Positions 6,493 to 10,419 of a stretch of 10,419 bases of DNA are shown here, piece by piece (position 1 is the first letter of the stretch; every line of letters begins with the position of its first letter). Source of the stretch: Candidatus Parepulonipiscium sp. PG-Nun2H_MBin03 (GTDB lineage Bacteria; Bacillota; Clostridia; Lachnospirales; Cellulosilyticaceae); contig MDJN01000067.1 in NCBI GenBank assembly GCA_001995005.1, positions 1 to 10,419 of the forward strand, read 5' to 3'. The translations under genes were made by a program, and so were the position numbers. Below the pieces are notes generated by a model. The model worked only from the letters and a program-made list of their open reading frames with translations. It searched no databases and was not told where the DNA came from.

Positions 6493-6766
6493 AGTGTGGT
6501 AAGATTACATCTACTTCTTGATGAGGACGAGGTATTACATGAACTGATACAAGCTCTCCAACTCTGTCAGCGGCTGCTGCCCCCGCATCTGTTGCAGCTT
6601 TTACTGCTCCCACATCTCCTCTTACCATTACCGTAACTAGCCCAGAACCTATTTGTTCTTTACCTACTAAAGTTACATTAGCTGCCTTTACCATAGCATC
6701 TGCTGCCTCTATTGCTCCTATTAATCCTCTTGTTTCAATCATACCTAATGCATTTGTATTTGCCAT
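6491..6766 (-). CDS. eutM: EutM/PduA-type BMC shell hexamer
   Basis: This major shell protein forms the hexagonal facets of the compartment. The 91 residues are a single canonical BMC domain: NALGMIETRGLIGAIEAADA (4-23), the pore-lining segment KEQIGSGLV (36-44), RGDVGAVKAATDAGAAAADR (49-68) and the usual LVSVHVIPRPHQEVDVILPH end. Length and spacing are typical. The ATG follows AAGGAG located in the last codons of the eutK-like gene, one base after its stop. It is the last gene before a terminator-like hairpin, consistent with the shell being made in excess. Paralogues such as PduA or CutN are similar, so the symbol rests on operon context. Confidence 0.94.
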   Translation of the reverse strand: MANTNALGMIETRGLIGAIEAADAMVKAANVTLVGKEQIGSGLVTVMVRGDVGAVKAATDAGAAAADRVGELVSVHVIPRPHQEVDVILPH

Positions 6767-6767
6767 T

Positions 6768-7421
6768 TTAATTATCTCCTTCGTTTATTGTAGTTTGATT
6801 TATAATTAATTCAATTAATTCCTCTTTATTTGCAGATTTTAATTTGTTTGCTGATATTAAGAGTTTTTTGTTCTTAATATATCCTCTTATTTTATTTAGT
6901 GTAAATTTACGTAACTGGTCTTTTAGCTCAGCGTATGGTAACGACTTATTATTTACTACATCAGATATTTCACGAGGTAATACTACCATAACTTCAGGGG
7001 CCATTTCTTCAACAATTTCTATCTCATTTATCGGAATCTCATCTACTATAGTTATTATTGTTTCTATAACCTCATCTGTATCTATAACATCATCAACTGT
7101 CATTTCCTCGCCCTTATATTTTTCTGCAGATACTAAGGCTTCATCATCTGTGCTAGGATTTTCAAACATCATTGATATACCGTTACTTGCTCTAGCAATT
7201 ACTGTCTTATCCCGTAACACTCCTACTCTTTCTGCCGTTTCTGCTGCTGATTCTACCGCCGCATTTATTGCTCCAACATCTCCTGTTAATATTATAGTAA
7301 CTATACCGCTGCCTACTTTAGTTACTCCAACCAAGCGTACATCTGCACTTTTTAGTGCTGCATCTGTCGCACACACTGCTGTCACAAAACCAATTACTTC
7401 AACAAGACCTAATGCCTGCAT
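6768..7421 (-). CDS. EutK-like BMC shell protein with acidic linker and basic C-terminal domain
   Basis: Residues 1-85 are a standard BMC domain (MQALGLVEVIGFVTAVCATD, KVGSGIV pore segment at 35-41, TGDVGAINAAVESAAETAER). It is followed by a strongly acidic, probably disordered linker (about 90-152, rich in Asp, Glu, Ile and Val). A basic, helix-rich C-terminal region comes last (about 158-208: LPYAELKDQLRKF, then KIRGYIKNKKLLIS and KLKSANKEELIELIINQ). Enterobacterial EutK is also a BMC domain plus a helix-turn-helix tail but is only about 165 residues. Here the linker is much longer, and the tail looks to me more like a SAP/Rho_N-type nucleic-acid-binding fold. The ribosome binding site is weak (AAAGA), and the gene starts 3 nt after eutL, so coupling is likely. 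The BMC call is certain. The tail function is inference. Confidence 0.85.
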   Translation of the reverse strand: MQALGLVEVIGFVTAVCATDAALKSADVRLVGVTKVGSGIVTIILTGDVGAINAAVESAAETAERVGVLRDKTVIARASNGISMMFENPSTDDEALVSAEKYKGEEMTVDDVIDTDEVIETIITIVDEIPINEIEIVEEMAPEVMVVLPREISDVVNNKSLPYAELKDQLRKFTLNKIRGYIKNKKLLISANKLKSANKEELIELIINQTTINEGDN

Positions 7422-7424
7422 CTG

Positions 7425-8078
7425 CTATATATCTTTCGGATTGTCAGCTACCGCACGTACTGCCTCTGCAAAAGCAGTACACGCCGCCTGACAAGCAGAT
7501 TGTGACCCTGTTAATAAACCTCCGCCAAAGTTCGTTTCAGATGGTGGACCGAAAAATTCTGTCAGTTCAACATCTGCAGCTTTCATTGCTGCATCTAGTG
7601 CATATATAGCCTCAAGGGGTGGTGCAATTAAATATGCTAGTGCATCACCTTCTTTAATTCCTGCTACTTGCGATAAGTAGCTACCTGTTCTCGATACGGT
7701 ATGTGCATAATATACAATAGAATCATCTTCATTTGCACTTACAAAGTATGAACCATTTTCCATAAAGTTTAGTATAGAATGCAGTCCACTCTTTACTTCT
7801 GCTGGACTTGGTCCTCCTATTATTCCTATAACTTCACCAGCCAATTTTGTTGATGCATTTCCTGCACCTGCATACATAGATTTTGCATATACTACGTCTA
7901 CATCTGCATCTTTTGTCGCCTCGTCTAATGCAGTATATGTTACATCATCCATATCAGCTGTAATTATTCCTAAACTTTTATGCCTCTCATTTAGCTCTAA
8001 TTTCGCTGCAAGTGTTGGACTTACATTTGATATAACACGTACACCCAATACGTTAGGGCGTATCTTATCGTTTTTCAT
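7425..8078 (-). CDS. eutL: EutL tandem-BMC shell protein
   Basis: This trimeric shell protein has two permuted BMC domains per chain. Its central pore is thought to open and close to pass larger molecules. I start it at the second ATG (8076-8078), which has eight bases to AAAGGAG and gives the family-typical beginning MKNDKIRPNVLGVRVISNVS. The ATG two codons earlier lies only two bases from the ribosome binding site. Landmarks are LAAKLELNERHKSLGIITAD, TKLAGEVIGIIGGPSPAEVK, ISNVSPTL and the C-terminal ETNFGGGLLTGSQSACQAAC. The length of 217 residues equals that of known EutL. It is located between eutC and the eutK-like gene with short gaps, part of the shell cluster. Confidence 0.96.
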   Translation of the reverse strand: MKNDKIRPNVLGVRVISNVSPTLAAKLELNERHKSLGIITADMDDVTYTALDEATKDADVDVVYAKSMYAGAGNASTKLAGEVIGIIGGPSPAEVKSGLHSILNFMENGSYFVSANEDDSIVYYAHTVSRTGSYLSQVAGIKEGDALAYLIAPPLEAIYALDAAMKAADVELTEFFGPPSETNFGGGLLTGSQSACQAACTAFAEAVRAVADNPKDI

Positions 8079-8091
8079 CGACATTTCTCCT

Positions 8092-8997
8092 TTACTTTAA
8101 ATCTATTCCAGAAGCTTTTTTCTCAAGCATTTTCTTTATAAGCTCTGCTGTATGAGCACCTGCTTCAACTGCTGTAGTTCCACCTTTGTGAATATTAGAA
8201 ATTACAGTCCTTTTAGCTTCTGCTATACCAAGCTTTGGTTTATATGCGATATATGCTGACATAGATTCTGCAGTAACAAGCCCAGGCCGCTCTCCAACCA
8301 ACATGCATATTACATCTGCATCTGTTATCTCTCCTACATCATCCATTGCTCCAACTCTAGCATATTTTACAAACAAAACCTCTCCTGTTTCAATGCCATA
8401 TCCTTGTAAACCTTGTTTAATCGCTGGTAACATATTTTCTACATTCGCCTCTATTGCCGAAGAAGATAAACCGTCTCCTACCATCAATATAACTTTTGGA
8501 CTATTTGGATATACACTTTTAATTACTTTTGCTGTATCTGCTGCAAATCTTCTACCCAAGTCAGGTCTTGTTAAATATTCATCTTTATCTTTGCAAAGAG
8601 TTTGTACAAATACAAAATTATTTTTCTTAATAAATTCTTCTGACACATCTGTAAATACCGCATCTTGTGCCGCCGCATGGTCTGCACGCACTCGCAACAT
8701 ACTAATTGTGTTATATCTTGCTCCAGCTTTCCCTAGGCCTAATCTTGCTGGAGTTTTTGATTTCATATCCAGATATGCTTCTTTGTTACGAGCGTCTTTT
8801 ACTAAAAATTGTTTTTGTAAATCAGTTTGTGTTATATCCTCTATATATTGCCCATCATCAACATTAGTCGGTTGATAATTTACTTGTTGTTCTACATAAT
8901 TTGTTACTTGAGGTATAGTGTCTACTGGTGTACTCTCACCTGTTACCATTTTTGATACCAATTGTTCAATCATCTTTTTTAAGTCTTGTTCATTCAC
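8092..8997 (-). CDS. eutC: Ethanolamine ammonia-lyase small subunit
   Basis: This is the small subunit of the adenosylcobalamin-dependent enzyme that converts ethanolamine to acetaldehyde and ammonia inside the microcompartment. It helps bind the cofactor at the interface with EutB. The 301 residues open with an amphipathic helix (NEQDLKKMIEQLVSKMV, 2-18) of the type that targets cargo into compartments. A variable linker runs to about 55, followed by the conserved core: ARLGLGKAGARY (84-95), RADHAAAQDAV (104-114), TRPDLGRR (143-150), VGDGLSSSAIE (173-183) and GERPGL (235-240). The start codon is GTG (8995-8997), nine bases after AGGAGG. The gene follows eutB by 18 nt, the universal eutBC order. 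Confidence 0.97.
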   Translation of the reverse strand: MNEQDLKKMIEQLVSKMVTGESTPVDTIPQVTNYVEQQVNYQPTNVDDGQYIEDITQTDLQKQFLVKDARNKEAYLDMKSKTPARLGLGKAGARYNTISMLRVRADHAAAQDAVFTDVSEEFIKKNNFVFVQTLCKDKDEYLTRPDLGRRFAADTAKVIKSVYPNSPKVILMVGDGLSSSAIEANVENMLPAIKQGLQGYGIETGEVLFVKYARVGAMDDVGEITDADVICMLVGERPGLVTAESMSAYIAYKPKLGIAEAKRTVISNIHKGGTTAVEAGAHTAELIKKMLEKKASGIDLK

Positions 8998-9015
8998 AGG
9001 TTTGTTCCTCCTATC

Positions 9016-10179
9016 TTAAAATAATAATGACGCATCTCCTGCCCTATTAGTTAATCTTCCGTATTCATCCACAAATCCCATTTTTACTAACCATTTATGA
9101 AATGGCTCTATTGATGTTAAATTAAACATTTCTCTAAGAGCTGCTGTTTCATGATAACCTGTACTTTGGTAATTTAACATTACATCATCCCCATGAGGTA
9201 TCCCCATAAAATAATTACACCCTGCAGCAGTCAATAATACAGATAAATCTTCAATACTATTTTGATCCGCTTTCATATGATTTGTATAACATGCGTCAAC
9301 TCCCATTGAAATTCCTGTTAATTTACCCATAAAATGATCTTCTAGCCCTGCTCTACTTACTTGTCGACCATCATATAAATACTCTGGCCCAATAAACCCA
9401 ACTACCGTATTTACTATAAACGGGTCAAATCTTTTCGCAAAGCCGTAACATCTTGCCTCCATGGTCAGCTGATCTGTATCCGCATGGGCTTCTGAAGATA
9501 ATTCGCTACCTTGTCCTGTTTCAAAATACATTACATTCGGCCCTTCTGCAGTCCCTTCTTTTAACACCAGTTGCCTAGCTTCTTCTAGCGTTTTCGCATC
9601 AAAACCAAAGGCTGTATTACCTTTTTCAGAACCTGCAATAGACTGGAATATTAAATCTGTTGGTGCACCTTTTTTAATGGCATCCACTTGAGTATTAACA
9701 TGTGCTAATACACAAATTTGAGTCGGAATTTCAAACTTTTGTTTAATTTCTTCAAATCTTTTTAACACCCTCACCACGCTATCTGTAGTGTCATCAACTG
9801 GGTTAAGCCCAATTAATGCATCTCCGATACCAAACGTAAGCCCTTCTAATACAGATGCTAAAATTCCATCTGGGTCATCTGTCGGGTGGTTTGGTTGTAA
9901 TCTCGCCGATAAAGTACCTGCTTTACCAATTGTAGTATTACAATGTTTTATAACTCGAATTTTTCTTGCCCCATAAATTAAATCCATATTTGACATAAGC
10001 TTAGTTACTGCAGCTACAATCTCTGATGTAATGCCTCGTGATGCACGTGAAATCATCGCACCTGTTGTATCTTCGGATAATATCCATTCTCTAAATTCCG
10101 CAACGGTGAAATTTTTAAATTCGTCAAAAATACGCTCGTTTACGTCATCTTGGATTATTCTTGTAACTTCATCTTGCAT
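9016..10179 (-). CDS. eutB: Ethanolamine ammonia-lyase large subunit, N-terminal ~67 residues missing
   Basis: This is the catalytic large subunit (TIM barrel). The 387 residues from QDEVTRIIQDDVNE to the characteristic end LTNRAGDASLLF match EutB throughout. By alignment to the E. coli protein as I know it, the substrate and radical-site residues are all kept: R93 and Q95 (ARLQPN), N126 (GLNPVDD), E220 (YFETGQGS) and D295 (SMGVD), with a constant offset of 67. Normal EutB is about 453 residues. The ATG at 10177-10179 has no ribosome binding site and falls in mid-domain, and in frame the upstream sequence reaches a TGA at 10222-10224 with no homology. The gene is therefore cut at its 5' end by the unrelated sequence to the right. 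A true product would need the missing start. Confidence 0.93.
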   Translation of the reverse strand: MQDEVTRIIQDDVNERIFDEFKNFTVAEFREWILSEDTTGAMISRASRGITSEIVAAVTKLMSNMDLIYGARKIRVIKHCNTTIGKAGTLSARLQPNHPTDDPDGILASVLEGLTFGIGDALIGLNPVDDTTDSVVRVLKRFEEIKQKFEIPTQICVLAHVNTQVDAIKKGAPTDLIFQSIAGSEKGNTAFGFDAKTLEEARQLVLKEGTAEGPNVMYFETGQGSELSSEAHADTDQLTMEARCYGFAKRFDPFIVNTVVGFIGPEYLYDGRQVSRAGLEDHFMGKLTGISMGVDACYTNHMKADQNSIEDLSVLLTAAGCNYFMGIPHGDDVMLNYQSTGYHETAALREMFNLTSIEPFHKWLVKMGFVDEYGRLTNRAGDASLLF

Positions 10180-10418
10180 TCCAACTTCGTCGCCCCAACT
10201 GGATCTGCAGCCTTTTCGATATCAAAAATGACTATTGTTGAACATGGATCAATCGCTAATGTGACTTCTTGCTCGGATTCTTCATCGACAACAACTGATG
10301 GTTCGTCTGTCATTGACTCTAGCATAATCTCTAGTTCTCGTGCTTCTTCTACGAGAGTCTCTCCTTCCATCTTCATTTCCAATGTTTTTGCACGAGTCGC
10401 CTCGATTTCCCATTTCAT
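10155..10418 (-). CDS. Unidentified partial ORF abutting truncated eutB
   Basis: I do not recognise this sequence. It is open from the right edge to a TAA at 10155-10157. The first ~35 visible residues look like a charged helix or coiled coil (EIEATRAKTLEMKMEGETLV). An acidic stretch (SVVVDEESEQEV) and a beta-rich part (TLAIDPCSTIVIFDIEK) follow. The last residues (about KMKLQE) are encoded by eutB sequence read in another frame, so the stop is probably accidental. The ATG at 10416-10418 sits at the window edge, and the gene may begin earlier. Codons such as CGA, CGT, GCG and ACG and the higher GC set it apart from all other genes here. It may be the end of a gene from another locus or organism. 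Confidence 0.35.
   Translation of the reverse strand: MKWEIEATRAKTLEMKMEGETLVEEARELEIMLESMTDEPSVVVDEESEQEVTLAIDPCSTIVIFDIEKAADPVGATKLECKMKLQE
10170..10190. other. Breakpoint between eutB and unrelated sequence
   Basis: EutB homology stops abruptly at about the codon for Q2 of the visible fragment (near 10176). To the right neither frame resembles the expected EutB N-terminus or an EutA C-terminus, and base composition shifts. No insertion-sequence ends, target-site duplication or attachment-site-like repeat are visible. A chimeric assembly join is the simplest reading, with a real rearrangement as the alternative. Confidence 0.7.
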
Positions 10419-10419
10419 G

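Noticed and set aside
6440..6560. EutV-type dual-hairpin antiterminator target
   Set aside because: Only one hairpin was found, with a 5-base loop. No pair of hairpins with ANNGNN loops is visible.
6844..7491. 215-residue plus-strand open frame opposite the eutK-like gene
   Set aside because: It is antisense to a BMC gene and consists of Ser/Thr/Ile-rich low complexity. It has no domain.
8303..8875. 190-residue plus-strand open frame opposite eutC
   Set aside because: It is a shadow of a conserved gene and has no credible product.
1..10419. CRISPR array, tRNA/rRNA genes, insertion sequences, B12 riboswitch
   Set aside because: No spaced direct repeats, tRNA-like folds, transposase motifs or B12-box-like stretch were found on reading both strands.

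Overview
The window is AT-rich and every convincing gene lies on the minus strand, so transcription runs from high to low coordinates. Strong AGGAGG-type ribosome binding sites, a lipobox lipoprotein, TTG/GTG starts and the Gram-positive version of the ethanolamine (eut) gene set all point to a low-GC Bacillota, probably a clostridium. The species cannot be named from the sequence alone.

Right two-thirds (about 3252-10180): the distal part of an ethanolamine-utilization bacterial microcompartment (BMC) operon. In transcription order it holds eutB (5' end missing), eutC, eutL, an eutK-like BMC gene with a long tail, an eutM-like hexamer gene, eutT, a Gram-positive-specific eut gene of unknown function, eutN, eutH and eutQ. 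Genes are 1-18 nt apart or overlap by 4 nt. The exception is the 50-nt eutM-eutT gap, which holds a terminator-like hairpin. EutH lets ethanolamine into the cell. EutBC, supplied with adenosylcobalamin by EutT, splits it into acetaldehyde and ammonia. EutL, EutK, EutM and EutN build the shell. No acetaldehyde dehydrogenase (eutE), alcohol dehydrogenase (eutG), phosphotransacetylase (eutD), eutS, eutA or eutVW regulator is present here. Those functions must be encoded elsewhere, most likely beyond the right edge.

Middle (about 2160-3250): a decayed family-8 glycosyltransferase gene behind an intact-looking promoter. An internal deletion with a frame change removed its catalytic centre. It is followed by an intergenic region holding the promoter and two palindromes in front of the next operon.

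Left (1-2153): a sugar-type ABC importer operon. A substrate-binding lipoprotein gene is followed by a perfect 10-bp-stem hairpin and then the RbsA/MglA-type double ATPase gene, which runs off the left edge.

Extreme right (about 10180-10419): about 240 bases that do not match eutB and differ from it in base and codon use. They are joined abruptly to codon ~68 of eutB. This looks like an assembly chimera or a rearrangement breakpoint.

No RNA genes, CRISPR array or insertion sequence were recognised.
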